64,000 bases of DNA from positions 116,644 to 180,643 of the forward strand of contig JAFDYN010000003.1 in NCBI GenBank assembly GCA_018267385.1. The letters run 5' to 3'. The position numbers and the translations under genes were made by a program. A model generated the notes under the pieces. It was given only the letters and a program-made list of their open reading frames with translations, made no database searches and had not been told where the DNA came from. Every line of letters starts with the position of its first letter. The first letter of the stretch is position 1. The DNA comes from Bacteroidota bacterium. Lineage in GTDB: Bacteria; Bacteroidota; Bacteroidia; Chitinophagales; LD1. This document shows positions 27,201-34,958 of the stretch, one piece after another.

Positions 27201-29491
27201 CTGTGCCGTTCCAGTTTAAAGATAGTACGGTCTACTACTGGCGCGTGAGCCGTGACTCTATCAATGATACTATAGGCTACAGGTGGCACTACAGTTCATT
27301 CGTCTATATACAGAATGAATATCCGGGCTGGAACCAATCTCACTATTATCAATACGGCCACGACAACTATCAGGACAATGTTTATCTCGGTCCCGATAGG
27401 GAGTTTAAGTTTGTCCAAAACATCAATAATATACACGTACTGTCGGGCTGGGCATATGAGGCCGGAGGGGGGCCTATACCTGCGGCGCAGATCAGGTGGG
27501 ATTTCAATAGTACTACGGAATACCGCTACAACACAGGAGGATGTGGATATGGTTATAATGGCAGTACAGGTGGCCTCACCTTTGCGGTCATAGATACGCT
27601 GACAGGCTTGCCTTGGCAGAGCTTCCAGTCCTCGATAGGCAACGTAGGTGATAAATACGGAAACTATCAGTGTACGGGCAATAATAACTATGCGATAAAT
27701 GGCTTTGATTTTAATATTCAGGGAGCAGTGCAGACGCCTTCTACCGGTGCTACCTGGCCTATCACGATCGAGCGGTTTATAGACTCTATACCTAATGGCT
27801 GCGTCATAGTGATGTACTCGGTCAACCAGCCCAACTGGGTGGGCATGGATACAGGCCTCGTCAATAAACTAGCCTCTATCGGAGCTACAGGTGTCCGTAT
27901 GCTGAAGTCAGGCGCTCACGTACCTGCCCCATATATTTTCTTTACGATCAAGGGAGATCCGTCGAAGAGCAAGCAAAAGATCGGTACCAATTATCAAAGC
28001 GCTGTAGAAGAGGATTACAACTATGGCGTACTCTGGCCGCGTGGCAGCTTCGCATCACCGCTGATAGGCCCGGCGCTGGATTGGGGTTCCTTTCACTGGC
28101 GGCACAATCCGCTGGAAAACCCGACCAACGATCACCAGTCTGTAGACATCATAGGAGTGAGCAATAACGGCCTCTCTACGCGCCTCTATACCACAGAGGC
28201 ACTGGACACGGCTATCAACTTTATCAGTGCTGCCCAGTTCCCCTATATCCGCCTCAAGCTGAATACGGATGACTCCCTGAGGCACACCCCGTCGCAGCTC
28301 TACTACTGGAGGGTGCTGTACAAGAAGGTGCCCGAGGTGGCTATCAACCCTGCCGCTCACTTCGTGATAAATAAGGACACTTTCAATACCGGAGATAGCC
28401 TGAAAGTAGAAATAGCACTGGAGAACGTCTCTAAGATATCTATGGATAGCATGCGCACCAGCTATACCCTCAAGGGGCAGGGAGGGCTCATACCGGCGGT
28501 GATAGTCAAGAGCGACTCGCTGCGCGCAGCACAGACCCAGATATTAAAATTCGCCTATCCTATGAGTGACTCGCGGCTCATAGGCCAGGACCAGCTCACC
28601 ATAGAGGCCAATCCGGTAGATGCCCTGCACCAGCCGGAGCAGTACCACTTCAATAACTATGCGATCATCAATAACATCAATGGCATATCAGACAAGGTCA
28701 ACCCGCTGCTCGATGTGACCTTTGATGGGCGCCGCATCATGAATAATGACCTCGTATCTGCCAGGCCGCAGATCCTGATCCAGATGAAGGATGAGAATAA
28801 GACCCTCGCGCTGAATGATACCGCTCTCGCACAGGTATACATCAGGTACCCGGGCCAGACCGTGCCTACACTGATACCTTATGACAATAACATCCTGTCA
28901 TTCTACCCGGCCACAGGCAATATAGCGCAGAATAATACCGCACGCATAGAGTTCAAGCCCTCCTTCCTGCAGGATGGCGTCTACGACCTGCTGGTGAGAG
29001 ATAGGGACGTGAGCGGCAACTACTCCAGCAACTCACAAAACAGGTATGAAGGCACCTCGGTCAACGGTGTACACTATGACTACAAAATATCCTTCAACGT
29101 GATCACTAAATCTATGATCACAAACGTGCTGAACTATCCTAATCCGTTCTCCACGCGTACGCAGTTTGTATTTACCCTCACAGGCAGTGAGGTGCCGGAC
29201 TATATGAAGATCCAGATCATGACCGTGACAGGCCATGTGGTCAAAGAGATACAGCGCACCGAGCTGGGCAATATACACGTAGGCGTAAACAAGACCGACT
29301 ACTACTGGGATGGCCGTGATGAGTATGGAGACAAGCTGGCAAACGGGGTCTACTTCTACCGCGTCATCACCAAGATAGACGACAAGGATGTAGACCACAT
29401 GAGCAGCGGCCAGTACGGCCAGTTCTTCAATAATACGAACATCGACAAATACTTCAAGCACGGCTTTGGCAAGCTCGTGATCATGAGGTAG
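24242..29491 (+). CDS. porU2: PorU2-like type IX secretion sortase, C25 (gingipain) family, long form
   Basis: This 1749-residue protein has a signal peptide (LYITILSLSLCLIARAQ). It has a beta-rich N-terminal region (to ~440) and a C25 cysteine-peptidase domain with the catalytic dyad His658 (FFGHAAG) and Cys688 (SNGCQSG), spaced as in gingipains. Several Ig-like/CARDB-type domains follow (for example FEAKVIVANLGKAIKDSIQI). The C-terminus is FlgD-like, with LNYPNPFSTRTQFVFTL and WDGRDEYGDKLANGVYFYRV. PorU cleaves the C-terminal signal of secreted cargo and joins it to surface lipopolysaccharide. PorU proteins are normally about 1100-1300 residues, so this is the longer PorU2 type. It is adjacent to a PorV-like gene. 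Confidence 0.85.
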   Translation: MRKLYITILSLSLCLIARAQHVGLYGNEWIDYTPGHMYYKVKVRADGIYRIPYTTLNNNVQGLSSISPADLALYHNGAQVPIYIATNGSGALDSTSYIEFYGKRNYGDVDSNLYAPGIQDHTMYSLFSDTAIYYLTTRTGGGNRRFQFVNNDTASIPSLTEEQYFIHPFYWYYGPTSTAPGSGAKFAVGTLFGAPDYLYKSTYDQDEAWGGGWVNTSNSPQNLPVALPAIYTAGPPAIVTGNLFTRSYENHCFTIKWIANSVTTTINSFTFDNTGGGFSHHGFRDTLPLSMLAASNTVPFQELCGVSSQQNLLINFFVYYPRRYDFGGVNQFYWRMADGIGQRYFRVSNVTTTATQPLLYDITNGYIIRSTDAPAVLPKKFVLPAAGGERELFFRTDAATTYTTISRMDTITFQDYRQLQSSFVIITHTSLRHDSSGVDRVEDYRSYRSTKYTTEIYDIDQIINQFGYGVQKTPLATRNFIEYAVDRWSRKPQFVFLIGKGREYDDVRSIAYAYDHDLITPFGSGPSDILLTCRRGSNHPLVAIGRLAATQPSDVTHYLDKVRQYESVQAQAGDPYQTKAQKLWMKHNMHFSGGSDIYEQQAFASYLGEYANIAADTLWGARTQTIYKTNSQPIDNSSADIIRASIDSGVSLMTFFGHAAGTAFDISVDNPVNWTNYDKMPIIYSNGCQSGDISDISYTGTTSYIPTFSQSSVLTPGKCAVAFTATAKTSTSLELDEYGTYVYQYLCRNGYTMPWGQALRYAQDSIDINYGGEDLALLVAYEMTLHGDPALTLNQYPKPDYEIDQNSLYFDPPVVNANVDTFEAKVIVANLGKAIKDSIQIRLTRTYPTPSRPLPDTTLVYTWKVKAPYYMDTFSVKIATFPTLTTGYGQNTFTVYVESEHRIDEMSETNNGDNLNFSFAIQSDDIIPVYPYEFAIVPDQHVTLKASTVDPFAAPRNYKIQIDTAETFRHPIAQANIYQGGGVLHWAVPFQFKDSTVYYWRVSRDSINDTIGYRWHYSSFVYIQNEYPGWNQSHYYQYGHDNYQDNVYLGPDREFKFVQNINNIHVLSGWAYEAGGGPIPAAQIRWDFNSTTEYRYNTGGCGYGYNGSTGGLTFAVIDTLTGLPWQSFQSSIGNVGDKYGNYQCTGNNNYAINGFDFNIQGAVQTPSTGATWPITIERFIDSIPNGCVIVMYSVNQPNWVGMDTGLVNKLASIGATGVRMLKSGAHVPAPYIFFTIKGDPSKSKQKIGTNYQSAVEEDYNYGVLWPRGSFASPLIGPALDWGSFHWRHNPLENPTNDHQSVDIIGVSNNGLSTRLYTTEALDTAINFISAAQFPYIRLKLNTDDSLRHTPSQLYYWRVLYKKVPEVAINPAAHFVINKDTFNTGDSLKVEIALENVSKISMDSMRTSYTLKGQGGLIPAVIVKSDSLRAAQTQILKFAYPMSDSRLIGQDQLTIEANPVDALHQPEQYHFNNYAIINNINGISDKVNPLLDVTFDGRRIMNNDLVSARPQILIQMKDENKTLALNDTALAQVYIRYPGQTVPTLIPYDNNILSFYPATGNIAQNNTARIEFKPSFLQDGVYDLLVRDRDVSGNYSSNSQNRYEGTSVNGVHYDYKISFNVITKSMITNVLNYPNPFSTRTQFVFTLTGSEVPDYMKIQIMTVTGHVVKEIQRTELGNIHVGVNKTDYYWDGRDEYGDKLANGVYFYRVITKIDDKDVDHMSSGQYGQFFNNTNIDKYFKHGFGKLVIMR

Positions 29492-29511
29492 GACGGTGGC
29501 CCCCTGCCTAC

Positions 29512-31473
29512 TCAGAGTGGCAGGTAGATATCAAAGCGCGCTCCCGCACCCGGTGAGCCTGTGGCCCTGATCTTGCCACCGTGGTTTTCTACGATCTTCT
29601 TGACGATCGCGAGGCCGATACCGGTACCCTTGTAGTCTGACTTGCTATGCAGGCGCTGGAATACCTCAAATATCCGCTCGCTGTACTGCGGGTCAAATCC
29701 GATACCATTATCCGATATACTGAGGTGGTAATACTGACGCTGCGGATCCGGGCGGTGGCTGTCTGACATGTCTCCTGCTATCTGCTCTGCCCTGATGCTG
29801 ATCACAGGATCTATAGTGATGCGGCTAAACTTGAGTGAATTGCTGATGAGATTGGTAAAGAGCTGGCGAAACTGATAGGCTACTATACGCGGTGTGCCCA
29901 GGTCACTACTCTCTATGGTAGCCCGTGCGGACTGGATGGACTCCTGCAGCTCGGCAGTCACACTCTGTAGCAGCGCATTCATATCTGTTTCCTCAAAAGA
30001 CTTTTCAGATGTATTGGTACGTGCATACTGTAGCAGGTCCTCTATGAGCCGCTGCATCTGCCGCGAGGCAGATTGTATCTTGCTAAAGTACTTCCTGCCG
30101 GTATCTGTCAGCCTGCCCGTCTCCGTCTCGGCTATCAGGTTGGTAAAGATCTCGATCTTGCGCAGAGGCTCCTGCAGGTCATGGCTGGATACATAGGCAA
30201 AGCTTTTCAGCTCGGCATTCATCTGCTCCAGTTCCTTATTTTTCTGCTCTATCTGCGCGGTACGCTCGCGCACCTGGCGCTCCAGCTCCTGCTGGAAGGC
30301 TTTCTCCTCGGTCACATCGCGCAGTGTCCCGATCATAGCCACGGGCTTGCGGTCCTTGTCATAGACCACTTTGCCGTGGGTACGTATCCAGCCCGGAGAG
30401 CCGTTAGCCTTGTGGATGCGGATCTCATAGTAGTAGTAGCCGGTCTCCATAGCCGTGACAAAGGCAGCATTGCGCAGCGGGATATCATCAGGATGCACCT
30501 GTTCTACCATGCGCTGGTGGGTCATAGTCACCTCCGGTGCATGGCCAAATATCATCGCCATCTGCGGGGAATGTGATATGACGTCTGTAGTCAGGTCGAG
30601 GTCCCATGTGGCTAGCCGCGTGGCCTCTACCGCCAGGCGCAGGCGCTGCTCGGCCTGTTCTACTTTGGCGCGGGTCTCTACACGGTCGGTCACATCTATC
30701 ACAGTACACATGATACCGGATATAGTACCATCTACCTCGCGCAGCGGTGCATATTCAAAGTCGAGGTAAAACTTCTTCATCTCGTCGCTGCCCTGCACGT
30801 AGGCCACAGCCTCTTTTTCCTGGTGTACGCGGCCGGTGGTGTACACCTCCCGCAGCAGCTCGGGAAACTTCTGCTCTTTCAGCTCAGGGAAAACATCCAG
30901 CAGCTTTTTGCCCAGCACCTCATCGGGCTGGCGTCGCCATATCTTTTCATACAGCACATTATTGGCCATCTCTATCACATACTCCGGCCCGCGAAAGATG
31001 GTCATAGCGATAGGCGACTGCATGAATACACTGCGAAACTGCTTCTCGCTTTCTGTGAGTAGTTGCTTGCCTCTCACTGTCTCGGTCACTTCATTTGCTA
31101 TGACGATGATGCCGGATATGGTGCCGTCACTTTCGCGCAGCGCCTGATAGACAAAGTTGAAATAGGTCAGGTCCTCGCGGCCATGCCGGCGCAGTGTGAC
31201 GGGAAACTCAAAACCATAATACGGACTGCCTGTGCGGTAGACATCGGTCAGCAGCTTTTCTACAAAATCCTTGACCTCAGGGAGTACTTCAAAGAGCGGC
31301 CTGCCTACAAACTGGTCCTCGCGCCTGTCTACGATAGCCAGGTAGGTATCGTTGGCCATCTCTACCACAAAGTCCGGCCCGCGAAAGATCGTGATGCCTA
31401 TAGGCGCCTGCCTGACCACCTCGGCAAAGTCAGGAGTACGGGAGTGAGTAGCGGATACCGGGTCTGGGATCAT
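29512..31473 (-). CDS. PAS-containing sensor histidine kinase
   Basis: This 653-residue protein has no membrane segment. Three PAS domains occupy about residues 12-135, 145-265 and 280-400 (the third contains EQVHPDDIPLRNAAF). A coiled coil follows, then HisKA with the phospho-acceptor His431 in AYVSSHDLQEPLRK. The HATPase has NLISNSLKF, SDNGIGFDP and GTGIGLAIVKKIVENHGGKI. The first two PAS domains share the phrase ITIFRGP(D/E)(F/Y)V(V/I)EMAN, showing internal duplication. It overlaps the upstream response-regulator gene by 4 bp (ATGA), so the two are translationally coupled and likely partners. The signal is unknown; a cytosolic or redox-type cue is likely. Confidence 0.92.
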   Translation of the reverse strand: MIPDPVSATHSRTPDFAEVVRQAPIGITIFRGPDFVVEMANDTYLAIVDRREDQFVGRPLFEVLPEVKDFVEKLLTDVYRTGSPYYGFEFPVTLRRHGREDLTYFNFVYQALRESDGTISGIIVIANEVTETVRGKQLLTESEKQFRSVFMQSPIAMTIFRGPEYVIEMANNVLYEKIWRRQPDEVLGKKLLDVFPELKEQKFPELLREVYTTGRVHQEKEAVAYVQGSDEMKKFYLDFEYAPLREVDGTISGIMCTVIDVTDRVETRAKVEQAEQRLRLAVEATRLATWDLDLTTDVISHSPQMAMIFGHAPEVTMTHQRMVEQVHPDDIPLRNAAFVTAMETGYYYYEIRIHKANGSPGWIRTHGKVVYDKDRKPVAMIGTLRDVTEEKAFQQELERQVRERTAQIEQKNKELEQMNAELKSFAYVSSHDLQEPLRKIEIFTNLIAETETGRLTDTGRKYFSKIQSASRQMQRLIEDLLQYARTNTSEKSFEETDMNALLQSVTAELQESIQSARATIESSDLGTPRIVAYQFRQLFTNLISNSLKFSRITIDPVISIRAEQIAGDMSDSHRPDPQRQYYHLSISDNGIGFDPQYSERIFEVFQRLHSKSDYKGTGIGLAIVKKIVENHGGKIRATGSPGAGARFDIYLPL

Positions 31474-31922
31474 ATTTTTTCGTTTAGCACAAACTGCTCA
31501 AAGGGCGGCTTGTCACAGGCACCTGATACGACCAGGTCACAAGCGTGGCCTATCGTAGCGATCAGCGTCTTAAAGCTGCCCGGCTTGCGCACATAGCCAC
31601 AGGCACCATATTCATATACGCGCTTCACCACATCAGGATCGAGCGAGGTGGAGACGATGAAGACAGGGATATGACGCAGCGTCGCATCATCTTTGATCTC
31701 TGCCAGGCACTCGATGCCGTTCTTGCGCGGCATATTGATATCGAGAAAAAGTGCATCCGGTATGGACATACCATCCTGCAGGAGATAGTCCATAAGCTGC
31801 TCGCCGTTGGTCGTTTTGTACAAGATCGCATCATGAGGCACCGCTTTCAGCGCTTCTTCAAAGAGCTCGCGGTCTGTCTCGTCATCATCTGCCAGGAGCA
31901 ACTGGAGCACCTTTTCATTCAT
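31470..31922 (-). CDS. Single-domain response regulator (receiver only)
   Basis: From the ATG at 31920-31922 (MNEKVLQLLLADDDETDRE) this is a 150-residue CheY/RcpA-like receiver. It has the acidic pocket ADDDE, the phospho-acceptor Asp61 in LFLDINMPRKNG, a switch residue in FIVSTS, and the conserved Lys in YVRKPGS. There is no output domain. The short C-terminal tail (CDKPPFEQFVLNEKI) is extra. It overlaps the PAS kinase gene downstream by 4 bp, so the receiver is encoded before its probable kinase. Confidence 0.9.
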   Translation of the reverse strand: MNEKVLQLLLADDDETDRELFEEALKAVPHDAILYKTTNGEQLMDYLLQDGMSIPDALFLDINMPRKNGIECLAEIKDDATLRHIPVFIVSTSLDPDVVKRVYEYGACGYVRKPGSFKTLIATIGHACDLVVSGACDKPPFEQFVLNEKI

Positions 31923-32081
31923 TGCCGAAAGATACTCCAAAAACAGATAGCAAAGCGATTTTCAGTCATAATGCTGACCACCGCAGCGTTGTCTTTAAAT
32001 ACAATATCTGCCGCGAAAGTTTCCTTAAAGTACTCACTCTTGGCCTGTTGTGGGCCTTCACAGGCATTCCCGCCGGAGCTG

Positions 32082-33488
32082 TTATCCCATGTTAAAACCT
32101 GTCAAGACCCAGTTCTTATCGAGGTCTATCACAGGCTCGCCGCAGTAGGTGCAGACATCATCTGTGGTATCATTGTACGGTGCGCCGCAGCTCGGGCACT
32201 CGTAGCTGTAGACGGTTTCTTTCTCCGGTGTCTGGAGCGATCTGAGGTTTCGCGACAGCGTCATAGAGAAGCTATGCGGAGCCATATCGCCATCCATCAG
32301 CTCCAGTTTAGCGCCATTGGCGCGCACACGCTGGTAGGTAGCCGTGAGGTCAAAGTGCAGGTTCAGCCTTTCGCCCTCAGTATCATAGTGCGTCAGTGAT
32401 ACATCATTCAGGTAGAGACGGTCAAAGATGAAGCCACCGCTTTGCTTCTTCACCGCCAGGATAGATGCCGCTGTATCCTTATCAGCGAAGCGCGATAGCT
32501 TCTTGTCACTATCACCTGTGAGTACCTCCATGATCTGCATGAAGACATTGCTCGCCACATCTTCCACGCGCTGCACGGCGAAGAGACTGTCATGCTGCGT
32601 GAGCGCTGCGAGCTGCTGGTCCTTCACCATACTATTATCAGGCGAGTAGTCATCCTCCTGCGTGATCTCGCTCAGCACCCAGTCATAGGCGCCGCTATTG
32701 GTCAGGGTGCCGCAGCCACTACAGCGGCTGATCTCGCCCATCTCCGTCTCAAACGGCGCACCACAGTTAGGGCAGTTGGCCGTATTGTAGAGGTCCTTGT
32801 CAGCCTGCACATCGCCACGGCGGATAAAGGTCCAGTACTCCGTAGCCTCATCACCTGCGAATGACTCATTGAACTGCGGATATTTGTCACTGATAAAACG
32901 GTCATCCATGCGGAAGCTGATGGCCACATCTGCAGTCTGGTATTTGCCATCGGTATTGACCTTGGCCAGGCGCAGGCCGCGCACCTGTATATTGCTCAGC
33001 TTATTGACCTGAGAGAGTTTATTCATCATGGCAAACTGCGCCGTGTAGCGCTGGTACACGCCATCAGAGATCCACTTGCGCGCATCCTTCAGGTTCTTAT
33101 TCTGCCAGGCATCCTGTATCGTGCGGAAGGAGTTCTCTATCTTCTGAGGTGTCAATCCCTCCGGGAAAGAAGCCGCAGGCGTAGACGGCGCTACATAGGC
33201 CTGACTGCCTGCTTCATTGCCGCCTTTATTCTTGTAATAATTATAGATCACCACAATGCCGATCACCACCAGCACCAGCACGATCTCGCCGCCGCTCAGG
33301 CTGCCGCCACCACCGCTACCACCGCCATAGCTGTGATAGCCGCCGCTGCTGTGATAGCTGCCACCACCGCCGCCACTGCTGCGACTGCGGCCACCGCCAC
33401 CGCCGGCACGGGCGTAGAGATCGGCACCTGTCAGGCTGAGAGATATGAGTAGCAGGATCGCTTTGTAGAAGTAAGACTGGACTTTCAT
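32082..33488 (-). CDS. Zinc-ribbon, TIM44-like membrane protein
   Basis: From the ATG at 33486-33488 (MKVQSYFYKAILLLISL) the protein has 468 residues. It has a signal or first membrane segment, a long Gly/Ser/His-rich low-complexity linker, and a second membrane segment (IVLVLVVIGIVVIYNYY). A TIM44-like domain of about 130 residues follows (FPEGLTPQKIENSFRTIQDA...). There are two zinc ribbons: CPNCGAPF...CSGCG and, near the C-terminus, CPSCGAPY...CTYCGEP. It lies 69 bp downstream of the SPFH gene on the same strand. The combination resembles membrane-stress modules in which a zinc-ribbon membrane protein works with an SPFH protein; this role is inferred. Confidence 0.75.
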   Translation of the reverse strand: MKVQSYFYKAILLLISLSLTGADLYARAGGGGGRSRSSGGGGGSYHSSGGYHSYGGGSGGGGSLSGGEIVLVLVVIGIVVIYNYYKNKGGNEAGSQAYVAPSTPAASFPEGLTPQKIENSFRTIQDAWQNKNLKDARKWISDGVYQRYTAQFAMMNKLSQVNKLSNIQVRGLRLAKVNTDGKYQTADVAISFRMDDRFISDKYPQFNESFAGDEATEYWTFIRRGDVQADKDLYNTANCPNCGAPFETEMGEISRCSGCGTLTNSGAYDWVLSEITQEDDYSPDNSMVKDQQLAALTQHDSLFAVQRVEDVASNVFMQIMEVLTGDSDKKLSRFADKDTAASILAVKKQSGGFIFDRLYLNDVSLTHYDTEGERLNLHFDLTATYQRVRANGAKLELMDGDMAPHSFSMTLSRNLRSLQTPEKETVYSYECPSCGAPYNDTTDDVCTYCGEPVIDLDKNWVLTGFNMG

Positions 33489-33513
33489 GAGTGTTAGGTT
33501 TGGGTATATAGGC

Positions 33514-33538
33514 AAAACCCTCTCCGCGGGGGAGAGGG
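33514..33538 (-). terminator. Weak terminator-like hairpin between SPFH and zinc-ribbon genes
   Basis: On the minus strand an 8-bp stem CCCTCTCC/GGAGAGGG (33518-33538) with a 5-nt loop is followed by only four Ts. It could cause partial termination or mark a processing point between the two genes. It may equally be a short dispersed palindrome. Confidence 0.45.
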
Positions 33539-33557
33539 CTATCAAGATCAAAAAAAA

Positions 33558-34652
33558 TTATCCTACCGGAGGCGGAGGGGGAGGCATCTGGCTGAACACG
33601 CTATTGAGCTCTACCACATTGCCGGCCTGTGCCCATGCGGCCATACCGGCCTTCCACACCAGTGTCTCACGGGTGAAGGAGCCGCCCTGCGCCATCTGCG
33701 CGATCTGCTCCAGGCTATATGGCCCTGACTGCTGTCCATTCACCGCTGTGAAGAAAGCCATCGGCTGCGGAGGGGGAGGGGGCGTATTCGCATTCTGCTG
33801 CGCCTGGTTAAAGTTATTGGCTACGATATTGCCGAGGCCCACGCCTACGCCTATACCGATGCCTGCACCGCCTATGCCCTCATTGGCCGCGGCGGTCTGT
33901 ATGCTCTGCGTAGTGCGAAACTGCGCCAGCTTCTGCATATCCAGCTTATTGAGGCGGGAGTAGTCAAAGATCTCTTTCTTCAGCTCCTCCGGCATCGAGA
34001 CATTCTCTATCAGAAACTTCGTAATGGTCAGACCATAGGCCTGAAAATCCTGATTCAGTTTCTCCTGCACCATCGTGCTCAGCTCCTCCAGGTTAGATGC
34101 AAATTTCTCTATCGGGAAGTTGCCATTGCCCACTGCCGTGGTAAACTTTGTCATGATGAGGCTGCGCAGCTGGCCATTGATCTCATCTGCTGTGTAGAGG
34201 CCATTGGTACCGGCAACCTCTTTGATGAATTTGCCGCCGTCTGTGACGCGATATGCGAAAGAGCCAAAGGCGCGCAGCTCTATCATGCCAAAGCGCTCAT
34301 CGCTCAGCGTGATAGGATTCTTGGTACCCCAGCGCTGGTCTACAAACTGGCGCGTAGAGACGAAGAACACATCCGCCTTGAACGGACTCTCAAAGCCATA
34401 CTTCCAGCCCTTCAGCGTGGCCAGTATCGGCATATTCTGCGTCGTCAGGGTGTACATGCCGGGCTGGTACACGTCGGCTATCACGCCCTCATTGAGAAAT
34501 ACAGCCTGCTGCGACTCGCGTACGGTCAGCTTGGCGTTCATTTTTATCTCATTCTCATAGCGGGGAAACTTCCAGACGATCGTATCGCTCGTATTGTCCG
34601 TCCAGTCTATGATGTCGATGAACTCATTCTTGAGCTTATCAAAAAATCCCAT
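33558..34652 (-). CDS. SPFH-domain protein with C-terminal GYF domain (YdjI/virion-core-like)
   Basis: This 364-residue soluble protein begins MGFFDKLKNEFIDIIDWTDN and has an SPFH/band-7-like domain over residues ~30-250 (ESQQAVFLNEGVIADVYQPG, LRAFGSFAYRV, LIENVSMPEELKKEI). This is the type once annotated as 'virion core protein' and represented by Bacillus YdjI. A Gly/Asn and Pro-rich linker leads to a GYF_2 domain (residues ~300-345, NGQQSGPYSLEQIAQMAQ), which binds proline-rich peptides. The protein ends in a proline run. It precedes the zinc-ribbon TIM44-like gene. A role in membrane organisation or envelope stress is inferred. Confidence 0.8.
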   Translation of the reverse strand: MGFFDKLKNEFIDIIDWTDNTSDTIVWKFPRYENEIKMNAKLTVRESQQAVFLNEGVIADVYQPGMYTLTTQNMPILATLKGWKYGFESPFKADVFFVSTRQFVDQRWGTKNPITLSDERFGMIELRAFGSFAYRVTDGGKFIKEVAGTNGLYTADEINGQLRSLIMTKFTTAVGNGNFPIEKFASNLEELSTMVQEKLNQDFQAYGLTITKFLIENVSMPEELKKEIFDYSRLNKLDMQKLAQFRTTQSIQTAAANEGIGGAGIGIGVGVGLGNIVANNFNQAQQNANTPPPPPQPMAFFTAVNGQQSGPYSLEQIAQMAQGGSFTRETLVWKAGMAAWAQAGNVVELNSVFSQMPPPPPPVG

Positions 34653-34786
34653 GTTAGTTGGTTTTGGTTAGTGATGAATGGTAATGGTCACTTGCTCTGG
34701 CAATCTTATGAAAGATTAGTCGAACTGTCAAGCCAAATATTGTAAGGGGCGACATCGATTTTGCGGGGAAATCGGAAGTCTGGGAG

Positions 34787-34957
34787 GATTTACTGAATTA
34801 CAGATTTACGGAATTACGGATTTATGTAAGCTTCCCCCTGAAACGGTGGAACACTATGGAACACCTGAAACGGTGAAACACTTTGTAACGGGTACTACGC
34901 ACTAGTCTGCCGTCAGGCCAATCCGTAAATCCGTAAATCTGTAATTATGTAAATCCC
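34787..34957. repeat. Inverted-repeat element (GGATTTAC...AATTACAGATTTACGGA family), copy 1
   Basis: The left arm (34787-34823) and the right arm (34920-34957) are inverted copies of about 36 bp with few mismatches; both contain AATTACAGATTTACGGA. Between them is a direct repeat, CTGAAACGGTGGAACAC at 34838 and CTGAAACGGTGAAACAC at 34865. The right arm begins directly after the stop codon of the desulfhydrase-like gene. The remaining part of this 306-bp gap (34653-34786) holds only a small AATCTT...AAGATT hairpin and presumably the SPFH promoter. A second copy lies at 58317-58517. Confidence 0.8.
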
Positions 34958-34958
34958 C

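Noticed and set aside
31545..32399. 284-codon plus-strand open frame across the response regulator and zinc-ribbon genes
   Set aside because: It spans two real minus-strand genes and their gap, with no motif, so it is a shadow frame.
33558..34652. Frameshift suspected from the proline-rich end of the SPFH protein
   Set aside because: The proline run follows a complete GYF domain and is typical of linkers and tails; the frame is continuous to a normal stop.
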